Shown: positions 1 to 6,679, counted from the stretch's first letter. The stretch: 7,472 bases of DNA from Verrucomicrobiota bacterium (GCA_019241095.1 JAFAXJ010000401.1:1-7472); one strand, 5' to 3'. The notes: generated by a model not told the origin, from the letters alone. Numbers and translations are program-made.

Positions 1-560
1 TGGTGTCCGGCGGAATGGCAGCGTTTGTCGGAGGTGATGCGGACGCGGTATGTAAACTCGCAATCGATACTGATCTTGATATTGCTAACATCAATTCTCC
101 TGGCCAGATAGCTTTATCTGGCCCTACCCTAAACATTCAAAAAGCGATAGAACTCGCAAAATCATACGGCATAAGAAGAGCGGTACCGCTAAACGTAGCA
201 GGAGCGTTTCATTCGCGCTGGATGAAACAGGCTGAAGAGAAATTGAGGCGCGATCTTGCCAAAGCCCAAATCGCGGAGCCCAGGGCCACAGTGGTCGCCA
301 ATGTAACCGCGCGTCCAGCTCTGGATGTTGATGAAATTCGTAAAACATTAACAGAGCAGGTCAGCGGCTCGATCCGTTGGGTGGAGAGCATTGAATATTT
401 GTTAGATCGTGTGGGCTGTGATCTTTTCCTGGAACTCGGCCCTGGTGAAGTCGTAGCCGGCCTTGTCAATAGAATCCGCAAAGGCGCGAAGGTTATTTCG
501 CTCGGGGATGTGGCCTCACTAGAAGCGGGCCTGAAGGATCTTAAGGAAGAACTCAAATGA
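1..560 (+). CDS. fabD: Malonyl-CoA:ACP transacylase, C-terminal part (5' end outside window)
   Basis: FabD moves malonyl groups from CoA to acyl carrier protein in the cytoplasm and so feeds fatty-acid chain extension. The window shows 185 codons up to the TGA at 558-560, out of the usual ~300-315. The GTG at position 3 lies inside the gene and is not a start, since family members run well upstream. Visible family features, counted from position 3, are GGMAAFVGG (residues 3-11), the NINSPGQIALSG segment (29-40), AFHS with the catalytic His at residue 70, VVANVTARP (about 97-105), SIRWVESIEYLL, and the closing LELGPGEVVAGLVNRI. The active-site Ser in the GHSLGE-type motif would be upstream of the window. 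Nothing is broken in the visible part. No fabG or acpP follows on this strand, so any fab operon would end here. Family identification is firm; only the N-terminus is unseen. Confidence 0.95.
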   Translation, partial: VSGGMAAFVGGDADAVCKLAIDTDLDIANINSPGQIALSGPTLNIQKAIELAKSYGIRRAVPLNVAGAFHSRWMKQAEEKLRRDLAKAQIAEPRATVVANVTARPALDVDEIRKTLTEQVSGSIRWVESIEYLLDRVGCDLFLELGPGEVVAGLVNRIRKGAKVISLGDVASLEAGLKDLKEELK

Positions 561-566
561 GCTAGC

Positions 567-598
567 GAGCAAAGCCTCCCGATTCTTCTGCTTTGCTC
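567..598 (+). terminator. Stem-loop just after fabD, possible terminator
   Basis: GAGCAAAGC (567-575) pairs perfectly with GCTTTGCTC (590-598), giving a 9-bp stem with a 14-nt loop beginning 7 nt after the fabD stop. The position suits a transcription end, but no T-run follows, so it is not a classic intrinsic terminator. It may protect the 3' end of the mRNA or need Rho. Confidence 0.4.
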
Positions 599-623
599 CG
601 ATATCGCATTGAGCCCTGCTCTC

Positions 624-657
624 GGTCTCACCCAAATACGGATATGGCCTTGAGACC
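624..657. repeat. 7-bp inverted repeat overlapping the first CCTGTCCCTA core
   Basis: GGTCTCA (624-630) and TGAGACC (651-657) are exact reverse complements separated by 20 nt. The right arm runs into the first copy of the repeat core (656-665). This could mark the end of a decayed repeat element, but the arms are short and chance cannot be excluded. Confidence 0.35.
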
Positions 658-676
658 TGTCCCTAATACCCTTCTA

Positions 677-705
677 CATATGACCTGTCCCTATTTCTTT
701 GAATC
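677..705 (+). repeat. 29-bp direct repeat, copy 1
   Basis: This segment begins CATATGACCTGTCCC and matches 816-844 at 27 of 29 positions. The two differences are C versus T after CTATTT, and G versus A before AATC. It contains one copy of the CCTGTCCCTA core. Similarity outside these limits is poor. Confidence 0.7.
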
Positions 706-711
706 ATATTT

Positions 712-810
712 TTTAGCGGTTCAAGTGTGATCTGTCCCTATTTGTGGCCCTTAAGGGCGACGCCGGTCGGCTTGGAATCAGATTCGATATTTAAGATTGA
801 TTATCGGCGG
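712..810 (+). repeat. ~100-bp direct repeat, copy A
   Basis: This 99-bp block starts TTTAGCGGTTCAAGTGTGA and corresponds to 1082-1183. By eye the pair differs at about ten positions and by three one-base gaps, giving roughly 87% identity. Inside lie one repeat core (731-740), the perfect 12-bp palindrome GCCCTTAAGGGC (748-759), which is degraded in copy B, and GAATCAGATTC (775-785), a 5-1-5 inverted repeat kept in both copies. The similarity ends at about CGG (808-810). Confidence 0.8.
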
Positions 811-815
811 AAATG

Positions 816-844
816 CATATGACCTGTCCCTATTTTTTTAAATC
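816..844 (+). repeat. 29-bp direct repeat, copy 2
   Basis: This is the second copy of the element at 677-705. It begins CATATGACCTGTCCC and continues into an unbroken run of seven T where copy 1 has TTTCTTT. It starts only 6 bp after the ~100-bp block A ends, so the two repeat types abut. Confidence 0.7.
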
Positions 845-910
845 CTGGCGAACTCAACTGGCGCAATCCCCCAAAAGTCGGGAACAGCCATACCAAGGTT
901 TCGTCGGTCT

Positions 911-941
911 TCGGGATATCGGAACAAGGTGCCTATCCCGA
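911..941. repeat. 8-bp inverted repeat inside the repeat cluster
   Basis: TCGGGATA (911-918) and TATCCCGA (934-941) are exact reverse complements with a 15-nt loop. No T-run follows on either strand, so it is not an intrinsic terminator. It may be the hairpin part of a decayed repeat element. It lies 6 bp before the first 43-bp repeat. Confidence 0.4.
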
Positions 942-946
942 CAACG

Positions 947-989
947 AGAACTGACAGCGGATAGAACCTGTCCCTATCTCAGCTTCTCC
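947..989 (+). repeat. 43-bp direct repeat, copy 1
   Basis: This block begins AGAACTGACAGCGG and ends CAGCTTCTC. It is identical to 1028-1070 except for one C/T difference. The starts are 81 bp apart, with 38 unrelated bases between the copies, so it is not a simple tandem array. It contains a repeat core at 967-976 and the AGCGGAT upstream motif. Confidence 0.85.
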
Positions 990-1027
990 GTCAAATCGGG
1001 GGAGGCTCAAACTTCGGAGCAACTATA

Positions 1028-1070
1028 AGAACTGATAGCGGATAGAACCTGTCCCTATCTCAGCTTCTCA
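1028..1070 (+). repeat. 43-bp direct repeat, copy 2
   Basis: This is the second copy of the 947-989 block, with 42 of 43 bases the same. The near-identity suggests a younger duplication than the ~100-bp pair. It is followed after 11 bp by ~100-bp block B. Confidence 0.85.
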
Positions 1071-1081
1071 CCCTGTATTTG

Positions 1082-1183
1082 TTTAGCGGATCAAGTGTGA
1101 CCTGTTCCCCTATCTGTTGCCCTTGATAGGCGACGCCGGTCAGCTTGGAATCAGATTCGATATTTAAGGTTGATTGTCGACGG
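1082..1183 (+). repeat. ~100-bp direct repeat, copy B, next to the lipoprotein gene
   Basis: This 102-bp block begins TTTAGCGGATCAAGTGTGA and matches 712-810 at roughly 87%. It ends 26 bp before the ATG at 1210, so it must supply much of the upstream region of the lipoprotein gene. Any promoter for that gene probably lies in or across this repeat. I found no convincing -35/-10 pair in it. Confidence 0.8.
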
Positions 1184-1209
1184 GATTACTTTAAAAAGAA
1201 TGGCCCTGA

Positions 1210-1716
1210 ATGCAGGTGCGCCGGTTCGCTGTCTTGCTCTGGTTGGCAGCCTTTTTTTCAGGGTGTGTCAGTACTACGCCTCCTTACGTCTACCATTATG
1301 TTCCAGGGCGCACTGCAACGCTTGAGAACGGGTTGGCAGTGCCTCCCGTCTATGCACCTCATATTGTCATATCTGCAATAGCTGCCGGGAATGATTTAAT
1401 CGGAAAACCCTATCGATACGGCGGGGGACATCAAACCTATTACGATACGGGATATGACTGTTCAGGGGCGGTTTCTTATGTCCTTCACGCGATTGGACAT
1501 CTGCATACCCCTACTCCATCAAATGAATTGCGGGACTACGGCGAAAACGGTCCCGGACGATGGATTACGGTTTACGCCAGCAACGGCCACGTTTTTATGG
1601 TGGTAGCTGGTTTGCGCTTCGACACTGGCTACGGCTCTGGATCCAGTGGCCCCCAATGGCTCACCAGAAGCAGGCCGGCAGACCGGTTCGTTATGCGGCA
1701 TCCGCCTGGGCTCTAA
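1210..1716 (+). CDS. NlpC/P60-like cysteine peptidase lipoprotein
   Basis: This 168-residue protein is probably an envelope-anchored peptidase that cuts peptide cross-links of peptidoglycan. Residues 1-18 form a lipoprotein signal (MQVRR, a hydrophobic run, then FSGC) with the lipidated Cys at residue 19. The catalytic domain starts near residue 54. GKPYRYGGGH (65-74) leads to DCSG, with the presumed nucleophile Cys84, and NGHVFMVV carries the presumed catalytic His127. Asp138 in RFDTG sits where the third polar residue is expected, about 11 residues later. The protein ends RHPPGL. It is short for the family, with no SH3 or LysM domain. The start is ATG 1210 because an in-frame TGA lies immediately before it (1207-1209). 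No strong ribosome-binding site is seen. It converges with the DUF2339 gene across 67 bp. The domain call is good; the substrate is inferred from the family. Confidence 0.85.
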   Translation: MQVRRFAVLLWLAAFFSGCVSTTPPYVYHYVPGRTATLENGLAVPPVYAPHIVISAIAAGNDLIGKPYRYGGGHQTYYDTGYDCSGAVSYVLHAIGHLHTPTPSNELRDYGENGPGRWITVYASNGHVFMVVAGLRFDTGYGSGSSGPQWLTRSRPADRFVMRHPPGL

Positions 1717-1783
1717 TGCACAGCAACAGCATTGGGTCGGCTTTCCGATGCGGTCAATTCCTGAGCTTACGGCGTTAACAGGC

Positions 1784-3565
1784 CTATTTGCCGGCTAAAC
1801 GATCGTCAAACCTGTAGTAAACAAAGGATACGGCTATCAGAATTGCACCTAAAATCAAACAGGACAGGATGCGATAAGGTGTGGAGACCTGGGCCGTGTC
1901 ATAGGCAAGCACCTTCAGAACAGTGATGAATAATATGATAATCGCTCCCATTCTGTAAGCTTTACGTCGAAAACTAACCCCAATCAGCATGAGACCAGTT
2001 GAATATAACGTCCAAAGCACAGACATTCCAGCTGCACCGGCTAGACGAATATATTGCTGTGTAAATCGATGTAACTCCAGATTAGCAAATATAAAAAGGC
2101 TTATGAGCGCCAGGATTTCAATTAGTTGCCTGAAAAAAGTGTGATGAATCGGGGCTGTCTGATCCATCCAGGCAATAACGAAAAGACTCGAGATTAAACT
2201 CAGACCTGATACCCAGCGCGATAATAGATCGTGTGAGAAAAGATAAGTATACTCGAAGGCTTGAACACTCGCGAAGTAGTTGCACACGACTGTCACCGCA
2301 ATGATGAATGTCGCCACTAGCAAGTTTTTGTCTTCGCCTCGAGCAGCGGCAATATACAAGGCTATCAATTGGGCTGACCAAAAAAGAGTTAGCCAGCTCG
2401 CCACGAGGATTTGCGCCCAAAACACGAGCAAGAAAATCAAAGCCTGCGTTACCAGCCAACTAGAGATTGTTCTGCTTTTTCTGACTGAACTGATTCCGAT
2501 AAGCAGCGTAGTAGCTGCATAGATCAAGCTAACAAAGGCAAGCGGATGTTTTTCATATCGGAGCAGCATTCCCGAATACTGACAACAAAGCAGCCCGTTC
2601 AAAACCGCTAAAAGGAAGCCCTGAATGCTGCCCAACTCTGCCCGAAAAATACGGCGCAGAAAAGGCATCAGCGAATAAGCTGCAAATAGAAATTGTATAA
2701 AAACGAACGCTTCCAGAAACCATGGCTGCCGGTACCCTGCTTCTATCCACAGGGCGAATGATAGCCAGGTGAGCAGGGCGCTGCTGGCGTAGAGTTGGCG
2801 CCATCCTTTTGCATAAGCAACGATTTGTCCGGCCAACGTCAGGATCACTAGATAAGGTAGAAAGAACCAATGATCTACGTGCTCGGAATCGAACAGAACC
2901 GGCGCAAGAAAACCGGCTGTAAAGCTCAGGATCGCCAACGTTTGCGATCCCCAAAAACTGGCCAGAGTGCCTCCGAACAAGGTCACCAGAAGGATAAGCA
3001 CTAATGACAAGCTCAATGGTAATAGATGGTGAATCTCAAATCCGGCATAACTGGTCAGGTAGAGCGACCCAAGACCCACGGCCGCCATACCGATATCGAG
3101 TCCCATCCAACGACGTTGGCGACAAAGATGAGCTAGAAGCAAGCTCACAGCTCCGGCAATAAACCCGATTGTAATTTGAACCGCTGGTCCAATCCATTGT
3201 TCGTCGAAAGCATATTTAAGAAAAAATCCGAGGCCAATAACCAGCGTCAGAGATCCGACAACGAGGAACCAGCGTCGGCCCACGTTGCGCTCGGCGAACA
3301 AAGTATCATTTCGGCGTTCCTCTGCCCCGGTCTCATGAGTTGCTAAAGGAGGATTTCCGATCAGGTGGGCCGGAACAGGGGGCGGTCCTTCTTGAAGCGG
3401 TGCGGATACGGAGGTTTTCGTTGATGTAGTGAAAGCCGAGAGATCAGCTTTGAGAATGTTTAATTCGGTTCGAAGTTGCTCGACTTCCTTCCAGAGTGCT
3501 AGATCCAGACCGCAGTTTTTGCAGAAACTATCGCTAATGTCGGCCTGACATCTGGGGCATTGCAT
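1784..3565 (-). CDS. DUF2339 polytopic membrane protein with N-terminal zinc ribbon
   Basis: This is a 593-residue protein of unknown function. Residues 3-18 carry two CxxC pairs (Cys3, Cys6, Cys15, Cys18), a zinc-ribbon pattern. Residues about 25-45 (WKEVEQLRTELNILKADL) look like a short coiled coil, followed by a Pro-rich linker (about 56-75). From about residue 99 to the end there are roughly 17-18 hydrophobic segments. The segment with FLKYAFDEQWIGP (115-127) and the later GSQTLAILSFTAGFLAPVL (206-224) match the DUF2339 pattern (PF10101). The cytoplasmic zinc ribbon plus helix could bind a partner, but this is inference. ATG 3565 is chosen because the Cys motif begins two residues later; no clear ribosome-binding site precedes it. 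The frame is intact, in contrast to its upstream neighbour. A terminator at 3676-3706 separates it from that neighbour, so it is probably transcribed on its own. Confidence 0.88.
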   Translation of the reverse strand: MQCPRCQADISDSFCKNCGLDLALWKEVEQLRTELNILKADLSAFTTSTKTSVSAPLQEGPPPVPAHLIGNPPLATHETGAEERRNDTLFAERNVGRRWFLVVGSLTLVIGLGFFLKYAFDEQWIGPAVQITIGFIAGAVSLLLAHLCRQRRWMGLDIGMAAVGLGSLYLTSYAGFEIHHLLPLSLSLVLILLVTLFGGTLASFWGSQTLAILSFTAGFLAPVLFDSEHVDHWFFLPYLVILTLAGQIVAYAKGWRQLYASSALLTWLSFALWIEAGYRQPWFLEAFVFIQFLFAAYSLMPFLRRIFRAELGSIQGFLLAVLNGLLCCQYSGMLLRYEKHPLAFVSLIYAATTLLIGISSVRKSRTISSWLVTQALIFLLVFWAQILVASWLTLFWSAQLIALYIAAARGEDKNLLVATFIIAVTVVCNYFASVQAFEYTYLFSHDLLSRWVSGLSLISSLFVIAWMDQTAPIHHTFFRQLIEILALISLFIFANLELHRFTQQYIRLAGAAGMSVLWTLYSTGLMLIGVSFRRKAYRMGAIIILFITVLKVLAYDTAQVSTPYRILSCLILGAILIAVSFVYYRFDDRLAGK

Positions 3566-3594
3566 GACAGATCAAATCGCACAATCACCGAAAA

Positions 3595-3630
3595 ACGAAA
3601 ATCGAGCGTTCATTGCGCTTGTGTTTTCGT
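3595..3630 (-). promoter_or_regulatory. Imperfect inverted repeat upstream of the DUF2339 gene
   Basis: ACGAAAA (3595-3601) pairs with TTTTCGT (3624-3630), and inside it AGCG (3605-3608) pairs with CGCT (3616-3619). Read on the - strand, the structure runs straight into further T residues (3595-3591), so it could act as a second terminator for the phosphoesterase gene or as a leader attenuator. It could equally be an operator, as it lies 30-65 nt before the DUF2339 ATG. Confidence 0.35.
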
Positions 3631-3675
3631 AAAGAGCCCATAAGCAGCTACCGGCAATTAAGAGCGCACCCGCTT

Positions 3676-3706
3676 AAAAAACAAGGGCCGGATCTCCACC
3701 CGGCCC
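3676..3706 (-). terminator. Intrinsic terminator of the phosphoesterase gene
   Basis: On the - strand a 7-bp all-GC stem, GGGCCGG (3706-3700) with CCGGCCC (3691-3685), closes an 8-nt loop and is followed by TTGTTTTTT (3684-3676). This is a textbook intrinsic terminator. It begins 33 nt after the stop codon of the propeller/phosphoesterase gene and isolates the DUF2339 gene downstream. Confidence 0.88.
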
Positions 3707-3739
3707 CTGATTAAGACTAAAACAGGTTCTAAAACAAGG

Positions 3740-6588
3740 TTATTGCGAGACGGCTGTCTGTGACACCAACTGGTTTCGATTGGAGCGCAGATCGCCGCCG
3801 GTGCGTTTATCCGGATAAGGTTTGTCGCCCTTTAACCCCCTCCAGATGGTCCGGTTGAAGGCATCCGGATCTTTCAAATTATCTTCTTTGCTGAAGTCAA
3901 ACCTAGCAGTCACCTTAGCCCAGTAGCCTCCGCCATGAGTAGAACGGCCGCCCTCGCGTGAGGTCGATGCCGGCCGTGGGACCGGCAAAGTCGTGCCATT
4001 AATGCGGTAGAGAGATGGCGCTGAAGTAAAGGTCCAATCCGTTTGATTCAGGTCAAAACAGGTTGCCATGGGCCGAGCCGTCGCGGTGTTGAGGTTTATA
4101 TGCTCGAGACCAAGAACATCCTCAATCGTCCGGATAAGATTCACGTTGTGAAATGATCTGATACAAGAGCCCCGTGCTTGACATACGGACCGACTACGTA
4201 AGCGGTGGATCGATGAGCGTCCACGTGATCACCTCCATCCTGCGAATCGTCTTCGCAGATAAAGATCAAAGTGTCGTCCTTGTATCTGCTGTGGGCAATG
4301 CGGTCGACTAAGTTTGCGACAGCATAATCGTTATCCGATTGCTGCTTTTCAGGCGTGTTCAGATTATTAAGGGCCTTCCCAAAATTTCCCATATGGTCTT
4401 CCATCAAACGAACGAAGTTCAACGTTGGGAACGTATTATTTTTTTCGAAGGTGTTGAATTCGCGCTCCCATTCGAACTCTCGATAAAAGTCCGGTATAGT
4501 TGTGTAAAAGCTCCAGAAGTACGGATCAAAGTTTTGCAAAAGCAGGGCCTTGGAAGGAAATTCTACCTGCAAACCTTTGGAGTATGGATAGGGCTCATCG
4601 GGTAAAGTCGCTCCACCCATATCGCGACTGATCGGCATAGAACCCATAATCACGAATAGTGAGACCTTTGCGTACTGCGGCATCCCAAAGGTAGCCTGTA
4701 CCCTCTTCATTGTTCGGTCCATCTGGGGCGTCTACATCAGCGTGACCAGGCAGAATATTTGGATCATTTTGTGTGGAAGGATTAGCTGCAATGCGTTCCT
4801 GAAGTGTGGAGTAACCGATATTCACGTCTCGGTTTGTCCCCTCGGCATCATAGGCATAGCCGTGGCCTGAGTAGTTCAGGATTATTGATTTTATGTTGTA
4901 GTCTGCCTCTCGTGCAGCCAAGCTCCACTGCCAACCATTGCCACTCACATCGCCAGGTGTGTAGAAGTTGTCCAGGTTAACAAATTGTGTAGCCAACTTA
5001 TGATAATTCGGTGTGATGCTCTGACCGAATTGTGTAATATATGGATCTCCATTACCCTGGCCTAGATCACCTAGCACCTGATCATACGTTCTGTTTTCCT
5101 TAACGATGTAAATCACGTGTTTGATGCGTTTGCGAAGCTCACTCATCACTTGCTCATCGGAGGGATCGGGCAAAGTAGTGAAATAATTATTTGCAGCGAC
5201 CGTGCGTGTCAGATCCGCAATGGTCGTTGCGTCCGGCAGAGGAAAGCTGAGTAAACTACTAGTCTCCAACCGATAAACATAATTATTGGAAGCATTTATT
5301 TTCTCTAAAGGATTGGGTCCAGCAGGATTTTTCTCATTAATTACATACAGCCACTTACCGTCGCCGCTTACTGAAACGCAACTCGGATAGAACGTCGTTG
5401 GTAAAAGACCCAAGACTTGACCAATATCCGGAGAACTCAAAGTGATAACTGCTACACAGTTAAGTGCTCCGTTCGTCACATACAAATATTTCTCGTCAGG
5501 AGATAAGCAAAGACTATTCGACGCACTTCCACGATACGGTTTCAAACGAGCGGTAATGTAGTCTGGACCGATAGTTGAGATTGATGAAATCACGGTATCG
5601 AGTTCAGTATTGATGATGTCGATTTTATCTTCGAAATCCTCAGTGACATATAAACGGGATTGAGACTTGTTGAGGACCAAGCGATTCGGACTACCGGTAA
5701 CCTTAATTCTTCCAGAGAGCGAAAGTGTCGTACCAGAAAGATTGAGCACATCGATCTCGCGATCCCTGAGGCTTGAAACATAAGCTTTACTGCCATCTTT
5801 GATCGTGATCCAGAAAGGATATTCGCCTCCGGGAACGCCAGTCATTGACGGGTTGAGGATACCAGGTCGAAGATCGAGTTCGCTTTTCACTGAACGGCTA
5901 GCGACGTCGATAACAGAAACAGAGTCGTTATAGAGGTTGGTTACCAGCAACGTTTTGCCTTCCGGAGTGATAGCTAATCCGGATGTTCCAGGAGGTACGT
6001 CAGTAGGGGTTACACTATTAGTCTTGCCTTTATGCCCAAGGGCAATCGGGACACCCGATTCCTCCCAGGCTGCCTGACTGGAAACGTAAGAATAAGTATG
6101 CACGTTGTCGTCCTGACCCCCGCCGACGAAAAAGGTTTTCCCTAGGGATCGAAAACCATTCCAACGAATGTGTTTGGAATTTTGATCACCTGTTGCTGGA
6201 GTGGCGCCGTGTGATACGTCGAAAACAAACAAATATTGCCCTCCAGCACCGGCCGGCGTTGAGCCGGTTCGGTCGTTAGGAAGGTTGTACCCGCCAGTAA
6301 CGCAAGAAGTGTCTTGTTATCGGGACTTAACAGGGTTGTCACCCCTCCGCTTGGGCGAAAGAGCGGAACACTGGTAAGACCTGGATTGAAGACCTGGATT
6401 TGCGAACCGGGGACCGCTGTGGGAGTAATTTTCTGACCTGCAGGAATATATTCGGAGGTGACGGAAGTGCTCCCTGTCTGGGCGACAGAGAATGATACAA
6501 GAAAGCTGAGGCTCGCAGCTCCAAGCACAATATTCCAGAGATTTTTCGGGTGTTTTGGCATATCCTTAGTCATTGGTCGGCGCTTCAA
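3740..6588 (-). pseudogene. YncE-like beta-propeller / phosphoesterase, broken by five frameshifts
   Basis: Joined across frames, this encodes about 949 residues. There is a Sec-type signal peptide (about 1-40, ending FSVAQ), a YncE-like propeller built of repeats such as LAITPEGKTLLVTNLYNDSV, then an alkaline-phosphatase-superfamily phosphoesterase domain (PF04185-like). The latter starts at IKHVIYIVKENRTYDQVLGD (near residue 490) and includes VSGNGWQWS, YDAEGTNRDVN and the metal-site-like EDDSQDGGDHVDAHRS (near 777-792). It would be exported; its substrate is unknown. Frame changes fall at 6239-6241 (base lost in a G run), 6180-6183 (base gained in AAAA), 6144-6147 (base lost near CCC, exposing TAG), 4616-4618 (base gained in GGG) and 4144-4145 (base lost, exposing TGA). 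Each piece retains family-like sequence and nothing larger is missing, so decay is recent or the indels are sequencing errors. The TTG start is favoured by the GAGGA site at 6598-6602; ATG 6573 is the alternative. Confidence 0.85.
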
Positions 6589-6597
6589 GATAAGTGA

Positions 6598-6602
6598 TCC
6601 TC
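6598..6602 (-). promoter_or_regulatory. Shine-Dalgarno site supporting the TTG start
   Basis: GAGGA on the - strand lies 9 nt before the TTG at 6588. No comparable site precedes ATG 6573, and the AAGGA before ATG 6561 is only one base away, which is too close. The TTG start gives a Lys/Arg-rich n-region (MKRRPMTKDMPKHPK) ahead of the signal-peptide core. Confidence 0.45.
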
Positions 6603-6628
6603 ATTGCTTCAACTATGAAGCCATGCTC

Positions 6629-6657
6629 ACTAGAAAAGCCGGAACAACGACTAACAA
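6629..6657 (-). promoter_or_regulatory. Possible sigma-70-type promoter for the phosphoesterase gene
   Basis: On the - strand TTGTTA (6657-6652) and TCTAGT (6634-6629) are separated by exactly 17 nt, each matching 4 of 6 consensus bases. This would give a leader of about 35 nt containing the GAGGA site. The match is modest and the host's promoter consensus is unknown. Confidence 0.25.
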
Positions 6658-6664
6658 ACCTCAG

Positions 6665-6679
6665 GACGAGCTGCTCGTC
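6665..6679. promoter_or_regulatory. 15-bp palindrome upstream of the phosphoesterase gene, operator-like
   Basis: GACGAGC-T-GCTCGTC is a perfect 7-1-7 inverted repeat, 8 bp upstream of the proposed -35 box. Size, symmetry and position fit the binding site of a dimeric regulator, but no regulator gene is in the window and the site is single. Confidence 0.3.

Larger units (their letters stand above)
654..1183 (+). repeat. Cluster of seven degenerate CCTGTCCCTA-type repeats
   Basis: A core close to CCTGTCCCTA occurs at 656-665, 684-693, 731-740 (first base T), 823-832, 967-976, 1048-1057 and, with one extra T and one extra C, 1101-1112. All copies are in the same orientation. Most continue TTT or TCT. 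Four of them (731, 967, 1048, 1101) also have AGCGG followed by AT or TT some 8-18 nt upstream. The copies sort into pairs by flank: CATATGA before the core (684, 823), AGTGTGA (731, 1101) and GATAGAA (967, 1048). Spacing is irregular, from 28 to 144 bp between starts. This fits an accumulation of short dispersed elements such as REP-type or miniature-element remnants. No transposase gene lies in the window, so the mobilising enzyme is unknown. The 649 bp between fabD and the lipoprotein gene hold no convincing gene. Confidence 0.75.

Noticed and set aside
838..979. 47-codon frame on the - strand (contains RRNLGMAVPDFWGIAPVEF)
   Set aside because: Its composition looks protein-like and could be a fossil, but it is short, has a stop codon just upstream, lacks a start signal and matches nothing I recognise.
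813..1028. 71-codon frame on the + strand in the repeat region
   Set aside because: It is built largely of repeat copies, resembles no family, has no ribosome-binding site, and its apparent peptide repeats come from the DNA repeats.
654..1183. CRISPR array
   Set aside because: The repeats are unequal in length and irregularly spaced, the intervening DNA varies from under 20 to over 130 bp, and there are no cas genes.
2118..2954. Open frames on both strands inside the DUF2339 gene
   Set aside because: They are alternate-frame shadows of an intact gene with clear membrane-protein coding features.
4339..4605. 88-codon + strand frame inside the phosphoesterase
   Set aside because: It lies antisense to conserved phosphoesterase sequence and has no family resemblance.
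6142..6243. Programmed ribosomal frameshifting in the phosphoesterase
   Set aside because: There are several sites rather than one, the runs are only 3-4 bases, no slippery heptamer or stimulatory structure is apparent, and the shifts go in both directions.
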